The notes under the pieces were generated by a model, which was not told the DNA's origin, did not search any database, and saw nothing but the letters and a program-made list of their open reading frames with translations. Shown here one piece after another: positions 7,947 through 18,000 of a DNA stretch of 33,905 bases (positions within the stretch are counted from its first letter, which is position 1; each line of letters starts with the position of its first letter). This DNA comes from Alphaproteobacteria bacterium GM7ARS4. Lineage in GTDB: Bacteria > Pseudomonadota > Alphaproteobacteria > GM7ARS4. Location of the stretch: NCBI GenBank assembly GCA_014332745.1, contig JACONL010000009.1:21441-55345 (forward strand), in the 5' to 3' direction. The position numbers were made by a program, and so were the translations under genes.

Positions 7947-8576
7947 TTAGGTGAGGAAGGCGCATGGGTGGGCGACGGCTTCTTGGAGCATGGAGCGATA
8001 GGCGGTGCGTTCCACTTCATAGGCGCCAAATTGGCGTAGGTGGTCGGTGATAAATTGGGTATCGAGGAGTTGAAAGCCCTGTGAGACCAGTTTTTCCATG
8101 AGGGCAATGAGGGCGATTTTACTGGCGTCTCTTTTCCGCGAGAACATGCTTTCACCAAAGAAGGCGGCGCCGAGGGTAATGCCATAGAGTCCGCCGACGA
8201 GGGTATCGTCCATAAAGATTTCGACGCTGTGTGCTCTTCCTAATGTGTGGAGATGTTCGTGCAGGCGCATGATATGGGGGTTGAGCCATGTGTCGGTGCG
8301 TGTTGTTGTGGGGGTTGCGCATTCTTGGAGGACGCGTTGAAAGCATGTGTTATAGGCGACGACGTGGGGTGTATTGCGTATGGTGCGTCTCATGCGTTTA
8401 GGGACGTGGAAGGATTGAGGGGTGATGATACCGCGGGTTGGCGGGTCGAGCCAGAAAATGATGGGGTCATGGCGGGATTGAGCCATGGGGAAGAGCCCGC
8501 GCGCATAGGCGCGCATGCTGAGGGATGGTGTGAGAAAATGGTTTTCTCTTGTATTATGTGTGCTGTCGTGCTTCAT
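7947..8576 (-). CDS. aat: Leucyl/phenylalanyl-tRNA-protein transferase
   Basis: Aat adds Leu or Phe from charged tRNA to proteins with an N-terminal Arg or Lys, marking them for ClpAP through ClpS. The 209-residue product has the family core: AYARGLFPMA, IIFWLDPPTRGII, HSVEIFMDDTLVGGLYGITLGAAFFGESMFS and LLDTQFITDHLRQFGA. The length is normal. It lies downstream of accC in the order aroQ-accB-accC-aat seen in alphaproteobacteria and converges with DUF2155, leaving only 14 bases between them. Confidence 0.95.
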   Translation of the reverse strand: MKHDSTHNTRENHFLTPSLSMRAYARGLFPMAQSRHDPIIFWLDPPTRGIITPQSFHVPKRMRRTIRNTPHVVAYNTCFQRVLQECATPTTTRTDTWLNPHIMRLHEHLHTLGRAHSVEIFMDDTLVGGLYGITLGAAFFGESMFSRKRDASKIALIALMEKLVSQGFQLLDTQFITDHLRQFGAYEVERTAYRSMLQEAVAHPCAFLT

Positions 8577-8649
8577 CGCTGACGTTCGAGGGATATGATG
8601 CGGGTGATATTGTCCCCATAGCGGTGTGGTATCATCTCTTATGGGTGCG

Positions 8650-10143
8650 TCATGCTCTTTTCTTTGTCATGCCCTTTTCGTTTACGTGTCCCGCATGCTG
8701 TCCTTGTGCGTTTTTTGTCATTGTGGGTTGGCTTTTGTCGCGCAAAACAGGGGGGACGGGTTGTGGCGAGCGGGATACGGGTGATGACGCACTAGAGAGA
8801 TAATGGGGCGTTTGGAGTTTATGTTCAAGCCAATCGGTATGGTATGTCCCGTTGAGGAAGTCTCTTTCGGTGGTAAGTTTTTGGTGAAGGGGGATGGTTG
8901 ATTTAATGCCATGGATGACGAATTCTTCGAGGGCTCTTCGCAAACGCATGAGGCATTCGTTGCGTGTTTTCCCATGGACGATAAGTTTAGCGATAAGGCT
9001 ATCATACCATGGCGGCATGGTGTAGCCAGCATAGAGGGCGGAGTCGACGCGCACATCTAAGCCGCCGGGGGCGTGATAATCTTGAATGGTGCCGGGGAAA
9101 GGCGTCATGGTTTCGGGGTCTTCAGCATTGATACGGCATTCGATGGCGTGTCCTTGGAAGGTAATATCTTCTTGTTTTTTTGCGAAGGGTTTGCCAGCGG
9201 CGATAAGGATTTGTTCGCGAACGAGGTCGATGCCTGTAATCATTTCGGTGATGGTATGTTCCACCTGTAGGCGCGTGTTCATTTCTATGAAGTAGAATGT
9301 GTCGTTGCTATAGAGGAATTCGACGGTACCGAGGCTCACATAGCCAATTTTTTCTGCCAGTTGGGTGGCAGCAGCGCATATATGCTGGCGTGTTGTGCTA
9401 TTGAGGGCTTGAGAGGGCGCTTCTTCGATAATTTTTTGGTGCTGTCGTTGTATGGAGCAGTCTCTTTCTCCCAAATGGACGACGTGGCCTAATGTATCGC
9501 ACAAGATTTGGACTTCGATATGGCGCGTTGGTTTGAGGTATTTTTCTATGTAGAGGTCTGGATTTTTAAAGAATTTTTCCGCTTCGCGACGGGCGAGGGG
9601 TAAGAGTTCTGTGAGGTCTTTGGCGTTGTGGGCGATTTTCATGCCTTTTCCGCCGCCACCACCGCTTGCTTTAATGATAACGGGGTATCCTATGTTTTGT
9701 GCCAATTGTTGGCATTGGCTTGGGTCTGTGGGGAGAATGCCTGTGCCGGGTATCACGGCGAGTCCCGCATCGATGGCTGCTTGTCGCGCCTGTGCTTTAT
9801 CGCCCATGAGTTGGATATGGTCTGGTTGTGGTCCTATGAAGACGAGTCCGTGCTCTTGCACCATGTGCGCGAAGTCAGCATTTTCGGCGAGGAAGCCGAT
9901 GCCTGGGTGGATAGCATCGGCGTGGGTGACGATGGCGGCGCTAATAATGGCGGGGATATTGAGGTAGCTTTTGTGCGCTGGCGCCGGGCCTATACAGACA
10001 CTTTCATCAGCAAGGCGCACATGCATAGCATTGGCGTCAGCTTCGGAGTGGACGGCGACGGTATGGATTCCCATTTCACGGCATGCCCTGTGGATACGTA
10101 AGGCCGTTTCTCCTCTGTTAGCGATAAGAATTTTTTCGAACAT
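8650..10143 (-). CDS. accC: Biotin carboxylase subunit of acetyl-CoA carboxylase
   Basis: AccC carboxylates the biotin on AccB with ATP and bicarbonate, the first step of fatty acid synthesis. The product has the N-terminal fold (KILIANRGETALRIHRACREMG), the ATP-grasp glycine loop ASGGGGGKGMK, the motif GERDCSIQRQHQKIIEEAPS, and FIEMNTRLQVEHTITEM. It is 497 residues, whereas the family is usually about 450. The extra 45 or so residues at the C-terminus (after DWLEHKLQTP) are Ser/Pro- then Lys-rich and look disordered. It follows accB by 6 bases and is surely co-transcribed. Confidence 0.97.
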   Translation of the reverse strand: MFEKILIANRGETALRIHRACREMGIHTVAVHSEADANAMHVRLADESVCIGPAPAHKSYLNIPAIISAAIVTHADAIHPGIGFLAENADFAHMVQEHGLVFIGPQPDHIQLMGDKAQARQAAIDAGLAVIPGTGILPTDPSQCQQLAQNIGYPVIIKASGGGGGKGMKIAHNAKDLTELLPLARREAEKFFKNPDLYIEKYLKPTRHIEVQILCDTLGHVVHLGERDCSIQRQHQKIIEEAPSQALNSTTRQHICAAATQLAEKIGYVSLGTVEFLYSNDTFYFIEMNTRLQVEHTITEMITGIDLVREQILIAAGKPFAKKQEDITFQGHAIECRINAEDPETMTPFPGTIQDYHAPGGLDVRVDSALYAGYTMPPWYDSLIAKLIVHGKTRNECLMRLRRALEEFVIHGIKSTIPLHQKLTTERDFLNGTYHTDWLEHKLQTPHYLSSASSPVSRSPQPVPPVLRDKSQPTMTKNAQGQHAGHVNEKGMTKKRA

Positions 10144-10149
10144 AAGACG

Positions 10150-10623
10150 TTAGCGTGGGTCAATGAGGACAAGTTTTTCGCCATATTCTACGGGGGATGC
10201 GTCTGTGACGAGGATTTTCTCGATGACACCAGCGCATGGCGCTTTGACGGGGTTCATCGTTTTCATGGCTTCGATGATAAAGAGGGTATCGCCTTCTTTG
10301 ACGTTCCCTCCTTGTTGGATGAAGGGGGGCGCGTTGGGTTCTGGTGCGCGATAGACGGTGCCGACAAGGGGTGATGTGACGACAGAGAGGTGAGTCTCTT
10401 CCTCTGTGGCGCTGTTATCATCTTGGGTGTGTGGTGCGGGCGCGCTGACGGGGTGGCTTGTTGGCGCGACTGTTGAGGTGATAGGGATAGCGGGTGGCAG
10501 GGCGACTCGTATGCGCCATGTCTCCGTTTCATACTCGATCTCGCCTAATTGCGTTTCTTGGAGCAATTGGGCGAGGGTGCGTATATGGTGCGCATAGTCT
10601 GGAGTCTTGGTGTCTTTAGGCAT
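10150..10623 (-). CDS. accB: Biotin carboxyl carrier protein of acetyl-CoA carboxylase
   Basis: AccB carries the biotin that AccC carboxylates. The C-terminal biotinyl domain has the motif IIEAMKTMNPVKAP, where the Lys is biotinylated, followed by GVIEKILV. An N-terminal helical region (HHIRTLAQLLQETQLGEIEYE) and a Pro/Thr-rich linker are typical. I choose the ATG at 10623 (MPKDTKTP...), giving 157 residues. The longer open frame to 10827 runs into aroQ and has no family similarity. The gene starts 7 bases after the aroQ stop. Confidence 0.95.
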   Translation of the reverse strand: MPKDTKTPDYAHHIRTLAQLLQETQLGEIEYETETWRIRVALPPAIPITSTVAPTSHPVSAPAPHTQDDNSATEEETHLSVVTSPLVGTVYRAPEPNAPPFIQQGGNVKEGDTLFIIEAMKTMNPVKAPCAGVIEKILVTDASPVEYGEKLVLIDPR

Positions 10624-10630
10624 CGTGTTT

Positions 10631-11077
10631 TTATGTGTGGGCGTCTTGTTGGGCGAGCTTATGGGTGATGGCGTCCATAGCGAGGATATAGCCATACGTG
10701 CCAGCGCCACAAATAACCGCATGGGCTTGACGACTGATGTATGAATGCTGTCGAAACGGCTCTCTTTTGTAGATGTTCGATATATGCACTTCAACGATGA
10801 CACCTGTATAGCTGATAAGGGCGTCATGGATGGCGATGGAGCTATGGCTCAGGGCGGCGGCGTTAAGAATGATGGCGTCATGGGTGCTGTCCTCTATATG
10901 GTCGATGAGCTGTCCCTCATGGTTTGAGTGCATGCAGTCCACCTGTATTCCTTTGCTTTTTCCGTAGTCTGTCCATGTCTTTTCCAGTTGGGCGAGGGTG
11001 TCATGTCCATAGAGATGGGGTTCTCTTGTGCCGAGCATCGTCATATTAGGGCCATTGAGGATAAGGATAGAGGGCAT
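10631..11077 (-). CDS. aroQ: Type II 3-dehydroquinate dehydratase
   Basis: The enzyme converts 3-dehydroquinate to 3-dehydroshikimate in the shikimate pathway and works as a dodecamer. The 148-residue length and motifs fit: LNGPNMTMLGTREPHLYG with the catalytic Tyr, SNHEGQLID, NAAALSHSSIAIHDAL, EVHISN, and REPFRQHSY with the catalytic His and Arg. The usual Asn-Ala-Gly-Ala-Tyr-Thr-His is here Asn-Ala-Ala-Ala-Leu-Ser-His, a mild variation. It is the first gene of the aroQ-accB-accC-aat group, so the promoter should lie in 11078-11290. Confidence 0.95.
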   Translation of the reverse strand: MPSILILNGPNMTMLGTREPHLYGHDTLAQLEKTWTDYGKSKGIQVDCMHSNHEGQLIDHIEDSTHDAIILNAAALSHSSIAIHDALISYTGVIVEVHISNIYKREPFRQHSYISRQAHAVICGAGTYGYILAMDAITHKLAQQDAHT

Positions 11078-11214
11078 GAGGCGTGATTCGTGGCGGGCGT
11101 GATGGGGTTGGGCGCGTCTAGGGATGGGGTGCTATGGCGATACTCTTCATGCCATTGTAAAGGCAATCGCCATAAAAGAGAAATGTTCTTTTTTTTGCGT
11201 TTTCGTGTATATAT

Positions 11215-11231
11215 GGTGATATTTTTTCACC
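11215..11231. repeat. Short inverted repeat between aroQ and the decarboxylase gene
   Basis: GGTGA and TCACC flank a 7-base T-rich loop. The repeat lies in the roughly 210-base gap between the divergent aroQ and decarboxylase genes, about 60-75 bases before the chosen decarboxylase start. It could be an operator or a weak hairpin in the leader. Apart from it, the gap holds a T9 run just before it and no clear promoter. A 5-bp stem is easily found by chance. Confidence 0.25.
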
Positions 11232-11290
11232 TCGATGGAGCAGGGGACATGACGCAAGGAAGGGCGCAAAGAGGCGAGCGTGGGCTATCC

Positions 11291-12436
11291 ATGACGATGA
11301 AACTGCGGGATTTTTTTGCGTCCCATGCGGTGTCGACACCATGCCTTGTCATTGACTTAGACATTGTGGAGTCGAATTACCGCATGTTATGCCAGTCTTT
11401 TGCTGGCTGTTCCATTTATTATGCGGTGAAGGCGAATCCGGCGCCTGAGATTATCGGGCGTTTGCGCGCTCTGGGGTCGTGCTTTGATGCGGCGTCTTTA
11501 CCTGAGATAGAGCTCTGTTTGCGTTTAGGCGTCTGTCCGTCTAAAATCTCTTGGGGCAATACGATCAAGCGCGAGTCTGACATTGCGCGCGCCTATGAGC
11601 GTGGCATTCGTCTTTTTGCCTTTGATTGTGAGGAGGAGCTGGCGAAGCTCAGTCGCGTCGCCTCAGGGGCGCGTGTCTATTGTCGGGTGCATATGGGAAC
11701 GGGAGAGTCCGCATGTCCTGTGAGCGCGAAATTCGGTTGTTTAGAGGAGAGGGCGGAATATCTGTTGCACATGGCGCATGAGAGGGGGTTAGAGCCGTAT
11801 GGCGTGTCTTTTCATTTAGGGTCGCAACAGACGAGCATGGAGCATTGGGACGATGCCATAGGGTGCTGTGCCTCTCTTTTTAGGCGCTTGGAGTCGAAGG
11901 GCATAGGGTTGCGTTTGTTGAATTTAGGGGGTGGTTTTCCTGTGCGCTATGGCTGTGCTGTGCCCAGTTATAGCGCCTATGGCGGGCATGTGCGTGCGTG
12001 CGTGGCGCATCACTTTGGCAATCGTCTTCCCACCATGTGTATCGAACCGGGGCGCGCGATGGTGGCGACATCGGGTGTCATCAAGACAGAAGTGTTATTG
12101 GTGGCGTTGCGCGACGATATAGGGAATGGTGCGCCATGGGTCTATGTGGATAGCGGACGTTCGGGAGGCTTGGTCGAAACCGTCAGCAAGGACATTATCT
12201 ATCCGCTGTTATCAGCAACGGAAGAGGCGTCTGAGACGTCTGAGACGATGGAGGCCATCCTTGCAGGCCCCACATGCGATTGGTCGGATATACTGAACGA
12301 GGGGATTGTGCGCGCTGTGCCAAAACATCTACGAAGTGGCGACCACCTCTTTTTTGGCAATACAGGCGCTTATACATCCACATGCTGTTCCGTAGGCTTT
12401 AATGGCTTCCCGCCTTTGACATCATACTATATTTAG
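11291..12436 (+). CDS. PLP-dependent ornithine/lysine decarboxylase (fold type III)
   Basis: The product matches eukaryotic-type ornithine/lysine decarboxylases of alphaproteobacteria. It has the PLP lysine in YYAVKANPAPE (Lys47), SFHLGSQQ, LNLGGGFP, the phosphate-binding EPGRAMVA, the catalytic Cys in LAGPTCDWSD and the C-terminal FGNTGAYTSTCCSVGFNGFPP. It makes putrescine or cadaverine for polyamine synthesis. I choose ATG 11291 (MTMKLRDFF) because family members begin just there. An ATG at 11250 with AGGGG before it is an alternative. A nine-base duplication gives Ser-Glu-Thr-Ser-Glu-Thr in a loop before the Cys motif. It ends 54 bases before the restriction block, with no terminator visible. 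Confidence 0.92.
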   Translation: MTMKLRDFFASHAVSTPCLVIDLDIVESNYRMLCQSFAGCSIYYAVKANPAPEIIGRLRALGSCFDAASLPEIELCLRLGVCPSKISWGNTIKRESDIARAYERGIRLFAFDCEEELAKLSRVASGARVYCRVHMGTGESACPVSAKFGCLEERAEYLLHMAHERGLEPYGVSFHLGSQQTSMEHWDDAIGCCASLFRRLESKGIGLRLLNLGGGFPVRYGCAVPSYSAYGGHVRACVAHHFGNRLPTMCIEPGRAMVATSGVIKTEVLLVALRDDIGNGAPWVYVDSGRSGGLVETVSKDIIYPLLSATEEASETSETMEAILAGPTCDWSDILNEGIVRAVPKHLRSGDHLFFGNTGAYTSTCCSVGFNGFPPLTSYYI

Positions 12437-12490
12437 CGTTAAGCTCTGTGGGTAAGGGCGCTCTTGTCTTAGAGAATAGAAGGATAGGCC

Positions 12491-15004
12491 ATGATGGGAC
12501 CAAAGGAAAAACGCTTTATGAACGCCTTCGAATCCCTCTTTATTGGGGCAAAAGTCGAAGGAACATCAGGCTTCGTCAACCTCATGGCGAAAAAACGCGC
12601 TTATTTTTGCGACCTTCGTGGCAGCTTGCTCGACGACATCGACAAGCATATCGACCATGTCGACAGCGCGCCATTCCGCGAAGAACTCTTTGACAAACTC
12701 TATACCTTCTTTCATCGCTATTTTTGCGAGAGTGGCTCTCTCTATTTTCGCCATCTTCCCGCTCACGAGAGGATTTACGAACGCGTCTACCAAAATGGCA
12801 AAGACATCACGTTGGCATGGAAAACACGAGAGCTCTACTACGTGAAATCTGACATCCTTTATACCTCCATGTCTATTGAACTGGGTGATGGACGCCTCTT
12901 TTATATCGATGCCTCCGCCATCCAACATAAGCAGAATAATACAAAACGAGCGGAATTCGTATGTGTCTTTGAGGCATGCGAGGACATCCAAGACGAGCAA
13001 GGCAGGCAACAACAACGCATACGCCTCAAGGCGCTCACAAAGACAAGAAAAGATACCCATATCAAGGACATCGTCAAAGAAGCAAAACAGGCTGGCGCCT
13101 ATGGAGTCACCGAAGAGCATGTAGAACAAGCCATCGCCCTCTTTAGACGGCAGGCAGAAGTCGATTACTTCATTCACAAGGACGCACGCGCCTTCCTCAG
13201 AGAACAATATGACTTATGGATGTATCGCTATATCTTTCAGGGTGTGACGCGCTTTGACGAACAACGCCTACGCCAACTCCAAGCCCTCAAGGAGAGCGCC
13301 TATGCCATCATCGACTTTATCGCGCAGTTCGAGGACGAGGTGCGTCACATATGGGAAAAGCCTAAATTCGTGCGTGATGTCCACTATGTGGTGACGTTGG
13401 ATAAACTCCCCGACAGCATGCTTGACACCCTTGCCCGCCATGATGGCATGGCGGCGCAACGGGACGAATGGCGCGCCCTCACGCTCATTGACGATGATTG
13501 GCAGAGTGAGGACCTTGCCTCTCGCGTCCGCCCCCACCTTCCCATTGACACGAAGCACTTTAAGGATAAGGAGTTGGATATTCTAGACGCCTTAGGCGAC
13601 CTCGACAAAGCCTTGAATGGCGAATTGGTGCATAGCGAAAACTGGCAGGCGCTCAACAGCTTACGCCGACGCTATGCCAACAAGGTACAATGTATCTATA
13701 TTGACCCGCCTTTTAACTTAGACACATCCACCCAATTTCTTTATCGCTCCAACTACAAGGACGCCAATTGGGCGACCATCCTCGATAATCGTCTGGCGCT
13801 CGCCAAAGCATGGCTCAGCGACAAAGGGAGTATCTTTGTTCGTTGCGACTATAACGGCAATTGGATTGTGCGGTGTATCATGGACAACATTTTCACTGCG
13901 GAAAATTTTAACAATGAAATTATCGTCAGTAAATCGGCAAAGCTGACTGAAAAGATAAAAAAGTATCATCACGATTACGACTCATTAATGTTCTACAGAA
14001 ACTCAAAAGAGTATGCTTTTAAGGCGGCTGAGAAAAAAAGGGGGGATGTTGCTTGGAGAGCAATGCACCTGCCTGGGGTAAGATGGTCTCCCATCAATGA
14101 CTATGCCCAGCTGTTCTCGAAGGACAATATCGCAGAAAAGGGTGGAAAATTAGTGACAAGAGCGAGAATAATTTTAGGCGAAGAACGCTTGCCTCCAGAA
14201 GGACGTCACTGGGCATTATCTCAGGAATCGATTTTCGATTATGAGAAAAAAGGGTGGATAAGGCTAGACAAGAAATCAGGGAATCCTCTTGCGAAGGAAA
14301 GCGAATTCCAAAAATACACAGATAACTGGACTGACAAGCTGGGATATTCGTCACATTGGGGGTTTCCAACAGAAAATAGTGAAATAGTTATTGAAAGGTC
14401 AATTGAGACGTCTTCTCTTAAAAAGAAAGAATTAATTCTCGATTTTTTTCTTGGTTCAGGGACGACGACGGCGGTGGCGCACAAATTAGGCCGGCGGTGG
14501 CTAGGCGTAGAGATGGGGGCGCATTTTTATGACGTCATCCTTCCTCGTATGAAAAAGGTGCTATGCTATGACACCTCTGGCATATCAAAGGACATCAAGG
14601 ACTATCAAGGCGGCGGCGCGTTCAAATACTATCGTCTAGAGCAATATGAGGACGCCTTACAAAAAATCGCTTACTGCTACCGCGACAGCAAGCAACTCTC
14701 TCTTGATGAGACCTTGCCGCCTTTCCAGCAGTATGTCTTTTGCGCGGACGACAAATTCACGCGCTCTATCGAGGCGCAAGGCGACACAATCACCATCAAT
14801 CTCCATGACCTCTATCCCGACATAGACATTGGCGAGTCCCTTGCGAACATTCTAGGCAAGACCATTCGTCGCCGCACCAAAGAGCATGTGACCTTTACCG
14901 ATGGAAGCACGCGGCCCATTAATCCCGCCAGCATGACAGAGGCAGAGAAGCGCGACTTCATCACCGCTATCAAGCCATATCTATGGTGGGGACAGGATTT
15001 TTAG
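12491..15004 (+). CDS. Type III-like Mod: beta-class adenine-specific DNA methyltransferase
   Basis: An 837-residue methyltransferase with motif IV DPPF (residues 405-408, in IYIDPPFNLDTSTQF) followed much later by the AdoMet-binding motif I DFFLGSGTT (651-659), the beta-class order seen in type III Mod subunits. About 400 residues precede motif IV, much more than in EcoP15I-type Mods. This region contains mixed helices and no motif I recognise. The block between roughly residues 467 and 655, where the target recognition domain lies, differs in base composition from the rest. The C-terminal 180 residues follow the catalytic core. The start is ATG 12491 with a GAAGGATAGG ribosome site. It overlaps or nearly abuts the Res gene behind it, so the pair forms one operon. 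Confidence 0.9.
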   Translation: MMGPKEKRFMNAFESLFIGAKVEGTSGFVNLMAKKRAYFCDLRGSLLDDIDKHIDHVDSAPFREELFDKLYTFFHRYFCESGSLYFRHLPAHERIYERVYQNGKDITLAWKTRELYYVKSDILYTSMSIELGDGRLFYIDASAIQHKQNNTKRAEFVCVFEACEDIQDEQGRQQQRIRLKALTKTRKDTHIKDIVKEAKQAGAYGVTEEHVEQAIALFRRQAEVDYFIHKDARAFLREQYDLWMYRYIFQGVTRFDEQRLRQLQALKESAYAIIDFIAQFEDEVRHIWEKPKFVRDVHYVVTLDKLPDSMLDTLARHDGMAAQRDEWRALTLIDDDWQSEDLASRVRPHLPIDTKHFKDKELDILDALGDLDKALNGELVHSENWQALNSLRRRYANKVQCIYIDPPFNLDTSTQFLYRSNYKDANWATILDNRLALAKAWLSDKGSIFVRCDYNGNWIVRCIMDNIFTAENFNNEIIVSKSAKLTEKIKKYHHDYDSLMFYRNSKEYAFKAAEKKRGDVAWRAMHLPGVRWSPINDYAQLFSKDNIAEKGGKLVTRARIILGEERLPPEGRHWALSQESIFDYEKKGWIRLDKKSGNPLAKESEFQKYTDNWTDKLGYSSHWGFPTENSEIVIERSIETSSLKKKELILDFFLGSGTTTAVAHKLGRRWLGVEMGAHFYDVILPRMKKVLCYDTSGISKDIKDYQGGGAFKYYRLEQYEDALQKIAYCYRDSKQLSLDETLPPFQQYVFCADDKFTRSIEAQGDTITINLHDLYPDIDIGESLANILGKTIRRRTKEHVTFTDGSTRPINPASMTEAEKRDFITAIKPYLWWGQDF
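13890..14455 (+). other. AT-rich, compositionally distinct target-recognition block inside the first mod gene
   Basis: Sample 60-base windows here have 35% (13921-13980), 40% (14221-14280), 40% (14341-14400) and 32% GC (14401-14460). One sample upstream in the same gene (13501-13560) has 62%. Codons such as AGA, TTA and AAA become frequent, and the change starts just after motif VIII-like FVRCDYNGNW and ends at motif I. This position is where beta-class Mods carry their DNA recognition domain. One window inside (14041-14100) is back at 55%, so the block is not uniform. Confidence 0.65.
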
Positions 15005-15015
15005 GGTGTGATGTC

Positions 15016-18000
15016 ATGGATACCCTTGAGGACATCATCAAGAAAGAAAGGCTCTATGAAGCGTTGCCAGAGGCGTGGCATCTTCCCTCTCTCCCTTATT
15101 TTGCTGGCGCAAGGATTGTGGACAAGAAAAAACATCAGCTCAAGAAGCTCTATGACTATCAAATCCAAGCCTTGAGGAATGCGGCATGCGCCTTGTTTTT
15201 GTATTATGATGGGGGAGGGGGGAAGGACACAGAGCCCTCTCTTCTTAAGCAGGCGTTTGCCAGATACTATCCTCCCTCAGCCTTAAGTGATGTGGCTGTT
15301 GTGAAGAGCAAAATCGAGGGTGACCCTTTTTCGATTCTATCGCCTTTCTTCGCGCCCCATGACGAAGAGTCCATAGACTATACCCAGCTCATCAACCGCA
15401 TGTGTTTTTGGATGGCGACAGGCAGTGGCAAGACCCTCATCATCGTCAAATTGATAGAGTATCTTTTTTCTTTAAGGCGTCATGGCCTTATTCCTCCCCA
15501 TCCCATTTTAATTTTAGCGCACAAAGACTATCTCCTTGCTCAAATTCGTGCGACCATCCATGAATTCAATATAACGGGTGTTGATAACCCCATCGACCTT
15601 GTGCATTTGCGCGCCTTTGGCGAGGCCAATCTTTTAGGCAACAATGTCTATTATCATCTTAGCGACAATATCGCGGACGAGCAGACGAATGCGCGCACGG
15701 ATTATCGCGCGTATGCCCATGATGGCAAATGGTTCGTCATTCTCGATGAGGCGCATAGGGGTGCAAAAGACGATTCCAAGAGGCAGGCGTACTATCATGT
15801 CATGGCGCGTCAAGGCTTCTTGTTTAATTTTTCCGCATCCTTTACCGAGCGTGCGGATATTCTCACCAGTGTCAAAAAATATAACCTTGAGGACTTCACA
15901 AAAAAGGGGCATGGCAAGCATGTCTATCTCAACGAGCAAGAATATAGGGCTTTCAGCAATGCCAAGGATGAAATTAATACGAACGAGAGGAAAGCCATTG
16001 TCTTAAAGTCATTGATAACATTGACGGCTATCACACAACAGGTAGAGGGTGCGCGTCGGACGACAGGGTTGGCAGACCTCTATCATGTTCCTCTTATGAT
16101 GACCCTTGTCCATTCTGTGAATACCGACAGGGAAGGCAACAAGAACGATTTATGGGTGTTCTTTCAGACTCTCAGGGAGATTATCGCTGGCGAGACTGAC
16201 GAGAGGCTTTTTCACAGGGCGCGCGAGAGCCTGAAACGAGATTGGCGTGGCGGGACATTCCTCTTTTCCTGTCATGATACGCCATTATCACATATAAGGG
16301 AGGCCTCTTCCATCCTTGATAGGGTAACGATGGAGGAGGTGCGCCGCTCTGTGTTTCTCAGTCCCGACAAAGGCACTCTACAATATATTGTGGGAGAGTC
16401 GTCAAAGGAGATAGCCTTTCAAGTCAAGAACAGCGAAAAGCCGTTTGCTCTTATCCGTATTGGCGATACGGGTAAATGGAAACAGGCGTTACCGCTTTTA
16501 TATGGCTATGAGAAGACGCAAAGAGTCAATGAACAGGCCTTTTTCGAGCAACTCAATCACAAGGACAGCAGTATCACGCTTCTTATGGGGTCGCGTTCTT
16601 TTGTTGAGAGTTGGGATTCCAATCGTCCCAATGTCATTAACTATATCAACATTGGCGGTGTTGATGCGAAAAAATTCGTTGTTCAATCGGTGGGGCGGGG
16701 TGTCAGGATAGAGCCTGTGTCGGGCTATCGTCTGCGCTATGCGTTTCTTAACCGCCAAGAGAGGGAGACCATAGGGGCGGGCGAGGCGTCGCCAGCGCCT
16801 CTTGCCGAGACCGTCTTTTTATTCGCGACCAATAGGCGCGCCATGGGGATGGTGTTGAAAGGCTTGGCATCGACGAAAGAGGGCAGCGTTGAGCGTCTTC
16901 AGGGTATCATCAGAGCGCCTGTTCCTACCATTCCTCCCGACAACATTCCCATGCCTCTTCTTATCCCGACCTATAAGAAGGAGAAGAGGGGTGAGAAGAG
17001 GCGTGATAGGCAATTTACGTTGGCGGATGAGACATTCGAGCGTTTCAAGGCGTATTTAGCGCAGACATCGGATTCCGTCTTGATTGTGAGGGATGGTTTG
17101 TCTCTTGGACAAGTAGGGGCGTTGCGTCAATTCATCGAGTCATGTGATTATCGGCGTGACGCTAACAAGACCTATGATAGATTATCTTTCTTACAAAAAC
17201 GTGTGATAGAATATCTTAAGGGCAAGGCCGAGATTGTGGAGGGCATGCGTCCTTTGGTGGAAAACGGGGATGATAAGGATGACATCGTTCATTTTCGCCA
17301 TATATGCGTGCGTTACGAATATCGTAACGGGACACTATATCCTGATAAGGCGCAGTTGGAGTCCACCATCGCCAATGTGAAGCAGGGTAAGGAGCAAGAC
17401 AGAAAAAAATTGGCGCGTCTTTATGCTGAAGACAAGATAACAGAGCGCGAATTTGATAAACGGGTAGAGGGAAGACAGGAGGGCGTGTACGGGGATCTCA
17501 CCATTAAGAACATTATGGGGCATTATTATGTTCCTGTCATATTAGGGAACGAGAAGGTGGACTATATCCAGCATATCATCAAGGCAGAGAGTGAGAGGCG
17601 TTTTATCGGTTGCCTTGAGGCCTATGTAGGGAAGGATGAAGAGCGGGGATGGGACGCATGGATGTTTAGCAGGATTGATGGCGGGCCGAATTTAGACAAG
17701 GTATCTATTCCCTATCATGATGGGCGTCATAATATGGGGCGTAAATTCTACCCTGACTTTATTTTTTGGCTTTGTAAAGGTGACAACTATAAGATCGTCT
17801 TTGTTGACCCAAAAGGCACGACACATGCCGACTCTTATGTCAAAATAGACGGCTACAGGGTGCTCTTCGAGCGCGATGGCAAGGTGCGGACCTTTCACCA
17901 TGATGGCAAGAACGTTCAGTTGTTCCTTTACATGTTCACGGACGACCTAGCGAACGTGAGGGGCGAGCGCTATAAGGACTATTGGATAGATGACCCAGAG

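Noticed and set aside
12566-13207. A 213-residue open frame on the minus strand inside the first mod gene
   Set aside because: It lies opposite a clearly conserved methyltransferase region and has no recognisable domain. Several other long antisense frames (for example 211-624, 29505-30068, 31212-31640) are the same kind of shadow caused by codon usage.
14983-15015. Earlier start for the first Res at 14983
   Set aside because: It only extends into the end of mod and adds no family-like sequence. ATG 15016 has a better placed ribosome site.
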